Positions 53,407-62,064 of a stretch of DNA of 64,000 nt are shown one piece after another (the first letter of the stretch is position 1; every line of letters starts with the position of its first letter). The notes under the pieces are model-generated. The model did not search any database and was not told the origin of the DNA. It worked only from the letters and a program-made list of their open reading frames with translations. The position numbers and the translations under genes are program-made. This DNA comes from Sphingobium_A sp965228065 (GTDB lineage Bacteria; Pseudomonadota; Alphaproteobacteria; Sphingomonadales; Sphingomonadaceae): the NCBI GenBank assembly GCA_965228065.1, contig OZ245788.1, forward strand, positions 4,774,001 to 4,838,000. The letters are read 5' to 3'.

Positions 53407-54062
53407 CCGCCGGCGCCCCCAGCCCAACCGAAGATCCCGAAGCGATCGAAGCTGCGCGGAAGCTGTTTGCCGGGCCGATCGCGTTCCTGAAATCGGCACC
53501 GTCGCTCAAATTCCTGCCGGGCATGGACGCTCCCGAGGTCGCCTTTGCCGGGCGGTCGAACGTCGGCAAATCGTCGCTGCTCAACGCGCTGACCGGCCGC
53601 AACGCGCTGGCCCGTACGTCGAACACACCGGGGCGGACGCAGGAGCTGAACTTCTTCGACGTTGGCGATCCATTGGTTTTCCGGCTGGTCGACATGCCGG
53701 GCTATGGCTTTGCCAAGGCACCGAAGGATGTGGTCAAGCAGTGGCGCTTCCTGATCAACGACTTCCTGCGCGGCCGCGCGGTGCTGAAACGCACCCTGGT
53801 GCTGGTCGATGCGCGCCACGGCATCAAGGATGTCGACCGCGACGTCATGAAGATGCTCGACGACGCGGCGGTCAGCTATCGGCTGGTGCTGACAAAAGCG
53901 GACAAGATCAAACCGACCGAGCTTGCCGAAACCTTCGCGCAGACCGCCGAGGAAGTGCGCAAGCGCCCTGCCGCGCATCCCGAAATCATCGCAACATCGA
54001 GCGAGACGGGACAGGGCATCGCCGAGTTGCGCGCCGCCGTGATCGAGGCCGTCACCGCCTGA
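53403..54062 (+). CDS. yihA: Ribosome biogenesis GTP-binding protein YsxC/EngB
   Basis: 219 residues from GTG 53403, overlapping yidC by four bases. G1 GRSNVGKS, G3 DMPGYGFA, G4 TKAD and G5 TSSETGQG are all present. Needed for late 50S assembly. Confidence 0.96.
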   Translation: MTAGAPSPTEDPEAIEAARKLFAGPIAFLKSAPSLKFLPGMDAPEVAFAGRSNVGKSSLLNALTGRNALARTSNTPGRTQELNFFDVGDPLVFRLVDMPGYGFAKAPKDVVKQWRFLINDFLRGRAVLKRTLVLVDARHGIKDVDRDVMKMLDDAAVSYRLVLTKADKIKPTELAETFAQTAEEVRKRPAAHPEIIATSSETGQGIAELRAAVIEAVTA

Positions 54063-54108
54063 CGCGACAGCCCTTCACCCTCCCCGATCCGCTTGCTAAC
54101 AGATCGTC

Positions 54109-54813
54109 ATGAGCGCCCCGCCCAAGAAACGCCCCCTACCCTACAAGATCGGCTGGTGGATCGGGCGCGCCATCGTCTTCTTCATCGCGGGATCGGTGCT
54201 GTGGGTGCTGGTCTATAAATTCGTCCCGCCGCCGATCACCGCGACGATGATCGGCGATGTGTTCGCGGGCCGTGGGCTCACCAAGGACTGGATGAGCCTG
54301 TCGGAAATGGATCCGAACATGGCGCGTGCCGCGATCGCGGGCGAGGACGGTAAATTCTGTTCGCATAGCGGCTTCGATCGCGACGCCATCGAGGACGCGA
54401 TGAAGCGCAACGCCAAGGGCGGGCGTATCCGCGGCGGATCGACGATCAGCCAGCAGACTGCGAAGAACGTGTTCCTGTGGCAGGGTGGCGGCTATTTCCG
54501 CAAAGGGCTGGAAGCCTGGTTCACCGTGCTGATCGAGACGATCTGGGGCAAGCAGCGGATCATGGAAGTCTATCTCAACGTCGCGGAGACCGGGATCGGC
54601 ACCTATGGCGCCAATGCCGGCGCGATGCGCTATTTCAAGCACGACGCCAGCAAGCTGACGCCCGACGAAGCCGGCCGGATCGCAGCGGTGCTTCCGTTGC
54701 CCAAGAAGCGCGAGGCCGTGGACCCGTCCGGTTTCACACGGCGCCACGGCAACAGGCTGGCGCGCTGGGTTTCGGTGGTCCGCCGGGACGGGCTGGATGC
54801 CTGTCTGAAATAA
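54109..54813 (+). CDS. mtgA: Monofunctional peptidoglycan glycosyltransferase
   Basis: 234 residues. One membrane anchor (about 21-40), then a GT51 domain with AIAGEDGKFCSHSGFD (catalytic Glu) and GGSTISQQTAKNVFLW (outline). Length is typical of MtgA. Polymerises lipid II at the cytoplasmic membrane. Confidence 0.95.
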   Translation: MSAPPKKRPLPYKIGWWIGRAIVFFIAGSVLWVLVYKFVPPPITATMIGDVFAGRGLTKDWMSLSEMDPNMARAAIAGEDGKFCSHSGFDRDAIEDAMKRNAKGGRIRGGSTISQQTAKNVFLWQGGGYFRKGLEAWFTVLIETIWGKQRIMEVYLNVAETGIGTYGANAGAMRYFKHDASKLTPDEAGRIAAVLPLPKKREAVDPSGFTRRHGNRLARWVSVVRRDGLDACLK

Positions 54814-54830
54814 ACGCGGGCGCGCTGACC

Positions 54831-55136
54831 CTATTTTTTGTCGCCAGCGATCTTGTCCACGGCCTTCTCCGCCGCATCGCCGATCTTCTTCGCGCTATCG
54901 CCCACCTTGCCCGCCGCTTCGGTGACCGCGGCATCCTTGCGTGTCTCACCCTTGTTCATGTCGACAAGGAAAAATGCGACCGCCGCGATCAGCGCAATCA
55001 CGATGATTCCGATAATGACGCCGCCCCCTCCGCCACGCCGCTCGACCACGGTCGTGCCCGGCGTCCCGCGTTCGATGATGCGTTCGGTGACATTCCCCGA
55101 CGCATCGGTACGCTCGGTGATTCGTTCTTCGGTCAT
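54831..55136 (-). CDS. Small membrane protein with one TM segment
   Basis: 101 residues. A charged N-terminus rich in T/E/R repeats, a glycine run, one membrane helix (GVIIGIIVIALIAAVAFFLV) and a lysine/alanine-rich tail. Common in sphingomonads; function unknown. A run of AGGAGGTTGC lies before the start. Confidence 0.7.
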   Translation of the reverse strand: MTEERITERTDASGNVTERIIERGTPGTTVVERRGGGGGVIIGIIVIALIAAVAFFLVDMNKGETRKDAAVTEAAGKVGDSAKKIGDAAEKAVDKIAGDKK

Positions 55137-55260
55137 CGCAACCTCCTGAAACCTTCATCCACGTTCAACGCGGAGAGGCTCCAGGACGTTCCGACTTCGT
55201 TACGGCGACGATCAGGCAAGCTTCGATCCGGTTGCCACCGAACCGCAAATCATCCTGGAA

Positions 55261-55584
55261 TTAGAAAGGCAGCTTGAAGCCCGGGGGCAACGGCAGGCCG
55301 CTGGTCATCTTGCCCATCTCGGTATTGGATGCGGCATCGGCCTTGGCTCGGGCATCGTTGAACGCCGCCGTCACCAAATCCTCGAGCATCTGCTTTTCCG
55401 ACGGCGCCAGCAGGCTTTCGTCGATGTCGACGCCGATGATCCGGCCCTTGGCGCTCGCACGCACCTTGACCAATCCGCCGCCCGAAGCGCCTTCGACCTC
55501 GATCGTGTCGAGATTGGCCTGTGCCTTTTTAAGTTCGTCCTGGACGTTCTTCGCCATGTTGAGGATTTCATCGAGGGATTTCAT
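55261..55584 (-). CDS. YbaB/EbfC nucleoid-associated protein
   Basis: 107 residues, starting with a MKSLDEILNMAKNVQDELKKAQ helix and the family's GLVKVRASAKGRIIGVDID core. Small DNA-binding dimer. Sits behind dnaX in the usual order. Confidence 0.95.
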   Translation of the reverse strand: MKSLDEILNMAKNVQDELKKAQANLDTIEVEGASGGGLVKVRASAKGRIIGVDIDESLLAPSEKQMLEDLVTAAFNDARAKADAASNTEMGKMTSGLPLPPGFKLPF

Positions 55585-55698
55585 AAAGTTACTCCGTCAT
55601 ACACAATGCCGCGATGCTACCGCATCCGAGATCGGTTCGCCCAGGCGCGGCCAAGTTCATAGCATGTTCCGAAGAGTCATGCTTATCGGATCGCGGTG

Positions 55699-57300
55699 CT
55701 ATCCCGCGCGTTTCCATTCGACCAGTTCCGCCTCTGGAAAGGCGTCGAACGCGGCCTTGACCAAGGGTGTCGCCAATATGGCGTCACGCGCGCGATTCTC
55801 TTCCATCTTCTCCTGCTCCAGCAGGGTGGGTTCCGCGGGGCCGTCCGGCGAACTCACCTGCCACGTCTCGCCGGTAATGGATTTCAGCGCCACCGCCAGA
55901 TCGCGATTGAACTCGCTCGCCATCGGCTTGGCCGGGCGAATGTCGAGGTCGGGCGGCGCATAGCGGATCAGGCCGATATAGTCGTGGAGCTGCTGCGACA
56001 TATGCGACTTTCCGTTATCGGCAAGCAACGCGATCAGCGCCGGAAAATCGGCCGGGAAACGCTGGACCGGCGCATGTGGCGCGACATTGCCCGGTGCCGG
56101 TGACGAAGCCGGCGCAGACGCGGCAATGCCTTCGCCGTTCGCCAGCCGCTTCATCAGTTCGCCGGGATCGGGAAGCTGCGCGGCGTGGATGATACGCAGC
56201 AGCGCCATCTCCGCCGATTCGATCGGCAGCGCCGCGCGAACCGTCTCGTCATGCCCCTTGAGCAGCAATTGCCAGAGCCGGTGCAGTGCGGCGAAGCCGA
56301 GATGGCTCGCCCAGTCCGACAGCGCCTCACGCTCCTCCACCGACAGCGCCGGATCGTCGCCACCGCCGACCTTTGCCAGCGTCACGCCATGGACGGTCTC
56401 GAGCAGGGCGCGCAGCACGCCAACCGGATCGACACCCAGATCATGCTGTTCGCGCAGCGCCGCAAGCGTTGCCGGCGCATCGCCAGCCAGCACATGGCCG
56501 AACAGACGACGAATCGCACCACGATCGGAAAGTCCAAGCATATCACGGACCTGGTCGGCAGTGACGCCATGACTGCCTTCCATATCCGCATGGGCGATGG
56601 CCTGGTCGAGAATGGAGAGGCCGTCGCGCGCCGACCCTTCGGCGGCACGTGCGACGAGCGCGAGCGCTTCGGCCTCGACCTCGACACCCTCCGCGCGCGC
56701 AATCCGTTCGAAATGCGCGGCAAGCGTTTCCGCCGAGATGCGGCGCAGATCGAAGCGCTGGCAGCGCGAAAGCACGGTCACCGGAACCTTGTTCACTTCG
56801 GTCGTCGCGAACAGGAATTTCACATGCGGCGGCGGTTCCTCAAGCGTCTTCAGCAACGCGTTGAACGCGTTTTTGGACAGCATGTGGACTTCGTCGACGA
56901 TATAGACCTTGTAGCGCGCCGAAACCGCCGAATAGCGGACAGCCTCGATGATCTCGCGAACATCGTCCACGCCGGTATGGCTGGCAGCGTCCATCTCGAC
57001 CACGTCGATATGACGGCCTTCGGCGATTGCGACGCACGGTTCGCAGACGCCGCAAGGCGTGATCGTCGGCCCCCCCTGCCCGTCGGCCCCGATGCAGTTG
57101 AGCGCCTTGGCGATCAGCCGCGCCGTCGAGGTCTTGCCGACCCCGCGAACGCCGGTGAGCAGAAAGGCATGGGCCAGGCGATCCCGCTTGATCGCATTGC
57201 CCAGCGTGGTGACCATGGCATCCTGGCCGATCAGTTCGGCAAAGGTCTGCGGCCGGTATTTGCGGGCGAGAACGCGATAGGGCTGATGAGATTCGGACAT
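55699..57300 (-). CDS. dnaX: DNA polymerase III subunits gamma/tau
   Basis: 533 residues from ATG 57300. Walker A LLTGVRGVGKTSTAR, a four-cysteine zinc module (CIGADGQGGPTITPCGVCEPC) and DEVHMLS, then the arginine-finger region SRCQRFDLRR. The C-terminal tau part contacts the polymerase. No obvious slippery site for a gamma product was noticed. Confidence 0.96.
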   Translation of the reverse strand: MSESHQPYRVLARKYRPQTFAELIGQDAMVTTLGNAIKRDRLAHAFLLTGVRGVGKTSTARLIAKALNCIGADGQGGPTITPCGVCEPCVAIAEGRHIDVVEMDAASHTGVDDVREIIEAVRYSAVSARYKVYIVDEVHMLSKNAFNALLKTLEEPPPHVKFLFATTEVNKVPVTVLSRCQRFDLRRISAETLAAHFERIARAEGVEVEAEALALVARAAEGSARDGLSILDQAIAHADMEGSHGVTADQVRDMLGLSDRGAIRRLFGHVLAGDAPATLAALREQHDLGVDPVGVLRALLETVHGVTLAKVGGGDDPALSVEEREALSDWASHLGFAALHRLWQLLLKGHDETVRAALPIESAEMALLRIIHAAQLPDPGELMKRLANGEGIAASAPASSPAPGNVAPHAPVQRFPADFPALIALLADNGKSHMSQQLHDYIGLIRYAPPDLDIRPAKPMASEFNRDLAVALKSITGETWQVSSPDGPAEPTLLEQEKMEENRARDAILATPLVKAAFDAFPEAELVEWKRAG

Positions 57301-57312
57301 TGGCGGCAACCT

Positions 57313-57436
57313 AGAGCCTGATCGCTTGAGGTGGAAGCGCTTCGCGCTTCCACCGATGGCGTGAATCAGGCTCTATCATATGGTTGAGACCATGATTCAC
57401 ACTCCAGATTGAATCAATCTTACGTGATCATGGTCT
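57313..57436. repeat. Dispersed intergenic palindromic repeat, copy A
   Basis: Outer inverted repeat AGAGCCTGAT (57313-57322)/ATCAGGCTCT (57365-57374) encloses a perfect hairpin GGTGGAAGCGC-TTC-GCGCTTCCACC (57330-57354). A second inverted pair, AGACCATGATTCAC/GTGATCATGGTCT, closes the element. Copy B lies in opposite orientation at 60984-61093. Confidence 0.7.
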
Positions 57437-57456
57437 AGCCCAGTCCGCCCCTGTCA

Positions 57457-57474
57457 TGCCAGCGAAGGCTGGCA
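57457..57474. repeat. Short REP-like hairpin
   Basis: Perfect palindrome TGCCAGC-GAAG-GCTGGCA within GTCATGCC...GGCATCT, a pattern common as dispersed hairpins between genes in alphaproteobacteria. Lies between the larger repeat and the SRP RNA. Confidence 0.5.
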
Positions 57475-57557
57475 TCTTCCAACCAGATCGCGCTCGAATG
57501 TCGAACAGACTCCGACTCTCGCCGAATGCTGCGGTTCTGGATCGTCAATGAAGTGAG

Positions 57558-57650
57558 GTGAGAGCCGGGACGACCCGGGGCGAATTCGTTACGGCTGCTT
57601 CCTTCCGGACCTGACCGAGTTGGCGAGTGCACCGCCCGCCCGACTCTCGC
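57558..57650 (-). ncRNA. ffs: Signal recognition particle RNA (4.5S)
   Basis: The minus strand holds GGTCAGGTCCGGAAGGAAGC and then AGCCGTAACGA, the invariant apical loops of bacterial SRP RNA. Flanking arms GAGAGTCGGGCGGGC and the matching CCGGCTCTC pair into the long hairpin. Ends are estimated from the stem. Position upstream of dnaX is common in sphingomonads. Confidence 0.88.
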
Positions 57651-57679
57651 GCCGCATATGGGGGAAACGCAGCGGCAAA

Positions 57680-58015
57680 TCAACGCCCCTGCATATTCCT
57701 GACTTCGCCGGGAATTTTGACGGTCAGGCTGTCCAGTTCTTCCGTCAGCCAGATCTGGCAGGACAGTCTGCTGTTGCGCGTCGCACCCGCCGCAAGATCG
57801 AGCATATCCTCTTCCATCTCGGATGCGCGGGGCAGTTTGGCGGCATCGCCGGCATCGACGATGACATGACATGTGGAGCATGCCATCTGGCCTTCGCAGG
57901 TGCCTTCGAGCGGCTGCCCGTCATTCTGGCCGAGCGTCAGCAGATTGTCGCCCGGTTGGCCCTGCACTTCCCTGACGGTTTCTCCGTCGGCACTGACGAA
58001 TCGCACCAATGTCAT
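57680..58015 (-). CDS. 2Fe-2S ferredoxin, adrenodoxin type
   Basis: 111 residues with cluster ligands in CEGQMACSTC and a later SCQIW cysteine. The DxxxLPRASEMEEDML segment is typical of the ISC-type ferredoxin, which supplies electrons for Fe-S assembly. Overlaps the cysteine desulfurase gene by four bases. Confidence 0.93.
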   Translation of the reverse strand: MTLVRFVSADGETVREVQGQPGDNLLTLGQNDGQPLEGTCEGQMACSTCHVIVDAGDAAKLPRASEMEEDMLDLAAGATRNSRLSCQIWLTEELDSLTVKIPGEVRNMQGR

Positions 58016-59139
58016 GCGGCCAGCGTCCGCTGACGATCCGCCGCTTCACCGATAATGGCCGCGGCGCGCTCGATCTCGTCGGCGCTGGTATAGCGTCCGA
58101 AGCCGAGCCGGATGCTGGCGCGAGCCTCGACATCGGTCAGGCCCAGTCCGGACAGGACATGGCTGGGCCGGCCCGATCCGCTGGCACAGGCAGATCCTGC
58201 GGAGAAGGCAACGCCACGTACGTCGGAGATCAGTCGCGCCGCATCCATATCATTCCTACGCAAATTGAGGTTTCCAGCATAACGCTCCGAAATCGATCCA
58301 TTGATCTGCCATTCTGCGAAGCGTTCGCGGGCAAGGCCTGCAAGTGAATCGACATGGGCCGCATCCGCGTCCGCCCTGTCGGCCATCAAGGCTGCCGCCG
58401 CACCAAAACCCGCACAGAGCGCTGGCGAAAGCGTGCCGGATCGCAATCCGCCTTCCTGCGCACCGCCATGGATGATCGGCGAAAGATCGACGTCATCGGC
58501 CAGCCAGAGCGCCCCGATTCCCTTTGGTCCGTGGATTTTGTGCGCGGAGAGCGCCACCATGTCGCAGGCGTTGATCGGCAGCGCGACTCGCCCAAAGCCC
58601 TGCACGGCATCGCAGAAGAATCGCGCGCCGCGCGCCCTGGCCATGTCGTACAGCACCGCAATCGGCTGGATGACGCCGATCTCGTTGTTGACCAGCATCG
58701 CGGCGACCAGCGCGGTCCGATCGTCGATCTCAGCCGCAGCGGCATCGAGATCGACCAGTCCATCGGCATGAACGGGCAGCAAGACGCATTCATAGCCGTG
58801 GCTGCCCAGCCAGAGCGCCGTATCGCGGACACAGGCATGTTCGGTTGCGATCGTCACGATCTTTCGCCGGCCGGCCGGCGCCTGCAACATCAGACCCTGG
58901 ATCGCGATATTGGCCGCTTCCGTGGCCCCCGAGGTGAAGATCAGCCGGCCTTCGCGGCCATTCAGCGCGGCAGTCACCTGATCGCGCGCCACCTCCACCG
59001 CGGCGCGGGCCGCGCGGCCGGGGGCATGGGGAGAGTGCGGATTGGCAAAACCCTGATCGAGCCAGGGCCGCATCGCCGCCAGCGCCTCGGGCGCAAGCGG
59101 TGTCGTTGCCTGATAATCGAGATAGATTGCTGGCTTCAT
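58012..59139 (-). CDS. Cysteine desulfurase (class V aminotransferase), copy 2
   Basis: 375 residues from ATG 59139. YLDYQATTPLAPEAL start, PLP lysine in ALSAHKIHGPKGIGALWL, and catalytic cysteine in FSAGSACASGSGRPSHVL. IscS-like. It overlaps the preceding desulfurase gene by four bases and the ferredoxin by four. Confidence 0.93.
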   Translation of the reverse strand: MKPAIYLDYQATTPLAPEALAAMRPWLDQGFANPHSPHAPGRAARAAVEVARDQVTAALNGREGRLIFTSGATEAANIAIQGLMLQAPAGRRKIVTIATEHACVRDTALWLGSHGYECVLLPVHADGLVDLDAAAAEIDDRTALVAAMLVNNEIGVIQPIAVLYDMARARGARFFCDAVQGFGRVALPINACDMVALSAHKIHGPKGIGALWLADDVDLSPIIHGGAQEGGLRSGTLSPALCAGFGAAAALMADRADADAAHVDSLAGLARERFAEWQINGSISERYAGNLNLRRNDMDAARLISDVRGVAFSAGSACASGSGRPSHVLSGLGLTDVEARASIRLGFGRYTSADEIERAAAIIGEAADRQRTLAA

Positions 59140-60212
59140 GCCGCGCGCGCCTTCGCCTCCCGCGCAAGCCGCTTCCACTGATCGACGAAGCGATAGACGT
59201 TCGAGCGAGTCGTATCCTGCCCGAAGCTGACCCGGATCACTTCGGCCGCATCACGTTCGTCCCAACCCATTGCAGCGAGCACATGGCTCGATTTGAGCGT
59301 TCCGGACGAACAGGCGCTGCCGGCGGAAACCGCGATTCCGGCCATGTCGAACTGGATGAGCTGTGCAGACGCCGCCATGCCGGGCATGCGATAGGATGCG
59401 ATGGTCGGGATACGCGGGCTCTTGCGTGCCACCACCTGGCCACCGGCAGCCTCGATCGCACCATCGAGATGTGCACGAAGGTCCTCAGCACGCTTCAGCC
59501 AGGCGCGTGACGCCTCCAGCGCGGCGACGAAGCCGACCGCGCCCGGCAGATTCTCGGTGCCGCCGCGATAGCCCTTCTCCTGCCCGCCCTCGGGCACGAG
59601 ATCGCCAAGATCGCGCACCAGCAGCGCACCGATTCCCGGCGACCCGCCCAATTTGTGGGCGGAAACCGAGATCAGGTCGGCGTCTGGCAATGCGATTTTG
59701 CCGGCGGATTGCGCGCAGTCGGCGAAGATCAGTCCGCCCTTTGCACGAACAATCGGGATCAGCGTGTCCAGCGGCTGCAACACGCCGCTCTCATTGTTCG
59801 CGGATTGAATCGCGACCAGCGGTCGTTCGGCGCCAAGCGCACCCAGCCGCCCCGTCAGCGCGTGATCGGCAACGGTGCCGTCGCCCTGAACCGGCAGGAA
59901 AAACGCCTTGGGCGCCGCGCGATGCACCGCATCATGTTCGGTCGCGGCAACCAGCACCGCATCCGCCCGGGCCCTGGTGAGCGCGATGTGGATCGCCTCT
60001 GTCGCGCCACTGGTGAAGATCAGTTCGCCGGTCCATCCGAGCGCGGCCTTGGCCCGCGCACGCGCATCTTCCAGCGCTGCGCGCGCAGCGCGGCCTTCGG
60101 CATGTGGCGACGACGGGTTGGCCCATCGCGTCATGATGTCGTTCATTGCCGCAAGCGCGGCGGGAATCACCGGCGTTGTCGCCGCGTGATCCAGATAAAG
60201 GCGGTCGCTCAC
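59136..60212 (-). CDS. Cysteine desulfurase (class V aminotransferase), copy 1
   Basis: 358 residues from GTG 60212 behind GGGAG (a TTG two codons earlier is possible). LYLDHAATTPV start, PLP lysine in SVSAHKLGGSPGIGALLV, catalytic Cys in VSAGSACSSGTLKSSHVL. Both active-site residues are intact, so two potentially active desulfurases are encoded in tandem. They differ considerably, so they may have separate roles. Confidence 0.92.
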   Translation of the reverse strand: MSDRLYLDHAATTPVIPAALAAMNDIMTRWANPSSPHAEGRAARAALEDARARAKAALGWTGELIFTSGATEAIHIALTRARADAVLVAATEHDAVHRAAPKAFFLPVQGDGTVADHALTGRLGALGAERPLVAIQSANNESGVLQPLDTLIPIVRAKGGLIFADCAQSAGKIALPDADLISVSAHKLGGSPGIGALLVRDLGDLVPEGGQEKGYRGGTENLPGAVGFVAALEASRAWLKRAEDLRAHLDGAIEAAGGQVVARKSPRIPTIASYRMPGMAASAQLIQFDMAGIAVSAGSACSSGTLKSSHVLAAMGWDERDAAEVIRVSFGQDTTRSNVYRFVDQWKRLAREAKARAA

Positions 60213-60330
60213 CCGCAAAGCTCCCGACGATTGCGAAACCGTGAGGCCTATCTATATAGGCTGGCGCGACCACGCACAGCCCCATCCCGCATGGAGCGAC
60301 GCACCAATTCATTTTTAGCACGAAGGTGCC

Positions 60331-60987
60331 ATGCCAGAAGTCATCATCCCCGGCCCCGAAGGGCGCCTCGAAGGGCGCTTCAGCCCCCCGCCTCGCCCCC
60401 GTGCGCCCGTCGCCATGATTCTTCATCCGCACCCCCAGGGTGGCGGAACCATGAACGATCGCATCACCCAGGCGCTCTACAAGACCTTCCAGCGGCGCGG
60501 TTTCGCAACGCTGCGCTTCAACTTCCGCGGAGTCGGCAAGAGCCAGGGCACGTTCGACAACGGCGTCGGCGAACTGTCCGACGCGGCGGCCGCGCTCGAC
60601 TGGGTGCAGAGCTTCCATCCCGAAGCGCAGACCACCTGGATTGCGGGCTTCAGCTTCGGCGCATGGATCGGCATGCAGTTGCTGATGCGCCGTCCGGAGG
60701 TTCGCGGCTTCATCTCCGTCGCGCCGCCCGCCAACATGTATGATTTCACCTTCCTGGCGCCCTGCCCGGCATCGGGAATCATCGTGCAGGGAACCGGCGA
60801 CGAAGTGGTGACGCCGGGTGCGGTGCAGAAGCTGGTCGACAAGCTTCGCACCCAGAAGCACATCACCATCCATCACGACGAGATTCCCCGCGCCAACCAC
60901 TTCTTCGAGCATGAACTCGACGAACTGATGCGTGCGGTGGACAATTATCTCGACATGCGTCTGGACCCGAACTCGCCCATTAAGTGA
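60331..60987 (+). CDS. Alpha/beta hydrolase
   Basis: 218 residues. ILHPHPQGGGTMND, then FNFRGVGKSQG, and the nucleophile elbow GFSFGA; the acid and final His lie near QGTGDEVVTP and RANHFF. Fits the family of small cytoplasmic hydrolases found next to iscS in alphaproteobacteria. Substrate unknown. Divergent from the desulfurase genes. Confidence 0.9.
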   Translation: MPEVIIPGPEGRLEGRFSPPPRPRAPVAMILHPHPQGGGTMNDRITQALYKTFQRRGFATLRFNFRGVGKSQGTFDNGVGELSDAAAALDWVQSFHPEAQTTWIAGFSFGAWIGMQLLMRRPEVRGFISVAPPANMYDFTFLAPCPASGIIVQGTGDEVVTPGAVQKLVDKLRTQKHITIHHDEIPRANHFFEHELDELMRAVDNYLDMRLDPNSPIK

Positions 60988-61093
60988 TCTTGGTCTCAAC
61001 CATCTGAAGAGAGCCTGATTGGCTGCGCCGTACTGACGTTTCACGCCATCGGCGGAAGCGCGAAGCGCTTCCACCTCAAGCGATCAGGCTCTA
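60984..61093. repeat. Dispersed intergenic palindromic repeat, copy B
   Basis: Inverse-oriented relative of copy A (57313-57436): the same outer arms (61010-61019 and 61083-61092), the same hairpin with one mismatch (GGCGGAAGCGC-GAA-GCGCTTCCACC, 61051-61075) and the GGTCTCAACCAT flank. It differs from copy A by an extra ~20 bases beside the hairpin. Confidence 0.7.
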
Positions 61094-61879
61094 CGGCGCT
61101 CTCCAGCGCAGCGACATGCACGACAGCCCGGCGTCGATCTTAGCGATTTCGACGACGGGCAGTCGTGCCACGCGCAAACCGCGCGATTCGATCAGCGCGG
61201 CCGTCACGGGATAGGTCGCGCCCACCAGCACCGTCTCGTTGATCCGGAGAAGATTGGCGGCAGCCTCCTCTCCCTCAGGCGTGACGATCACGTCGAGACC
61301 GCCGAACAGCCCGGCATCCGCCAGCGCCGGCGTCGCAATCACCGTCCGTTCGTCGATCAGCGACGATGCCGTCTTCAGATGCAGCGTGCCCGCAGGCGGA
61401 TCGACGATCCTAACGCGACGCCCCAGTTCCGCCGCGAGTGCGGCAAAGCGCTCGGCGCCTTCGCGGTCGGTGCGCGCGGACAGGCCGATCACGATCTCGT
61501 CGGGCAGGATCAATATATCCCCGCCATCGGCATGGCCGCGATCGAGCGTCAGAACAGTCTCGAATCGTCGCGTAAGAACGGCCGAAATCTCGGCGCTTTC
61601 GCCCTGCCGGCTCGGTGTTCCCGGGTACAGCAGGATCGCACCTTCCGGCATGACGAAAGCGGGATCCTCGACGAAGATCGAATCGGGATAAGCCTCGAGC
61701 GGGGGCAATATCTCCACCGCGACACCCGCGGCCTCAAGAGCGGCGACATAGGTGCGATGCTCTGCCAGGACCGCGGGATAGTCCGGATCGTCCTGCCCGC
61801 CTGCGCGCAGGCCATCGACAACGCTCGGCGCGGGCGTCCGGACCAGCGCGTCGGTGAAATCGAAGACCCGGCCGCTCAT
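61091..61879 (-). CDS. Dimethylarginine dimethylaminohydrolase-like (amidinotransferase superfamily)
   Basis: 262 residues from ATG 61879. Landmarks of the family: FVEDPAFVMPEGAIL, RGHADGGDILIL with the catalytic-region His, LHLKTASSLID, and a C-terminal DAGLSCMSLR with the nucleophilic Cys. Members hydrolyse methylated arginine or related guanidines. Overlaps the small membrane gene by four bases. Confidence 0.9.
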   Translation of the reverse strand: MSGRVFDFTDALVRTPAPSVVDGLRAGGQDDPDYPAVLAEHRTYVAALEAAGVAVEILPPLEAYPDSIFVEDPAFVMPEGAILLYPGTPSRQGESAEISAVLTRRFETVLTLDRGHADGGDILILPDEIVIGLSARTDREGAERFAALAAELGRRVRIVDPPAGTLHLKTASSLIDERTVIATPALADAGLFGGLDVIVTPEGEEAAANLLRINETVLVGATYPVTAALIESRGLRVARLPVVEIAKIDAGLSCMSLRWRAP

Positions 61880-62064
61880 GCGGTGAGAATCACGACATTG
61901 GCGACGAAGACGACGGCACACACGATCATCAGCACACCTTTCTGCCGGTTGCCCTTGCGAACCATGCCGACCCCACCGATCGCGAGCGCGAAAGCCGCGA
62001 TCATCAGGATCGCCGGGCCGACCGTAACGGCGAACCGGCCAATCGCGGCGTACAAATCGCTCAC
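61876..62064 (-). CDS. Small membrane protein (62 aa)
   Basis: Starts at GTG 62064, four-base overlaps at both ends with threonine dehydratase-like and DDAH-like genes. Two hydrophobic helices (about 10-32 and 43-60). The tight coupling indicates a real operon member. No family recognised. Confidence 0.65.
   Translation of the reverse strand: MSDLYAAIGRFAVTVGPAILMIAAFALAIGGVGMVRKGNRQKGVLMIVCAVVFVANVVILTA

Noticed and set aside
51463..53499. A 678-codon minus-strand open frame opposite yidC
   Set aside because: Shadow of yidC; the product is arginine- and glutamine-rich with no domain.
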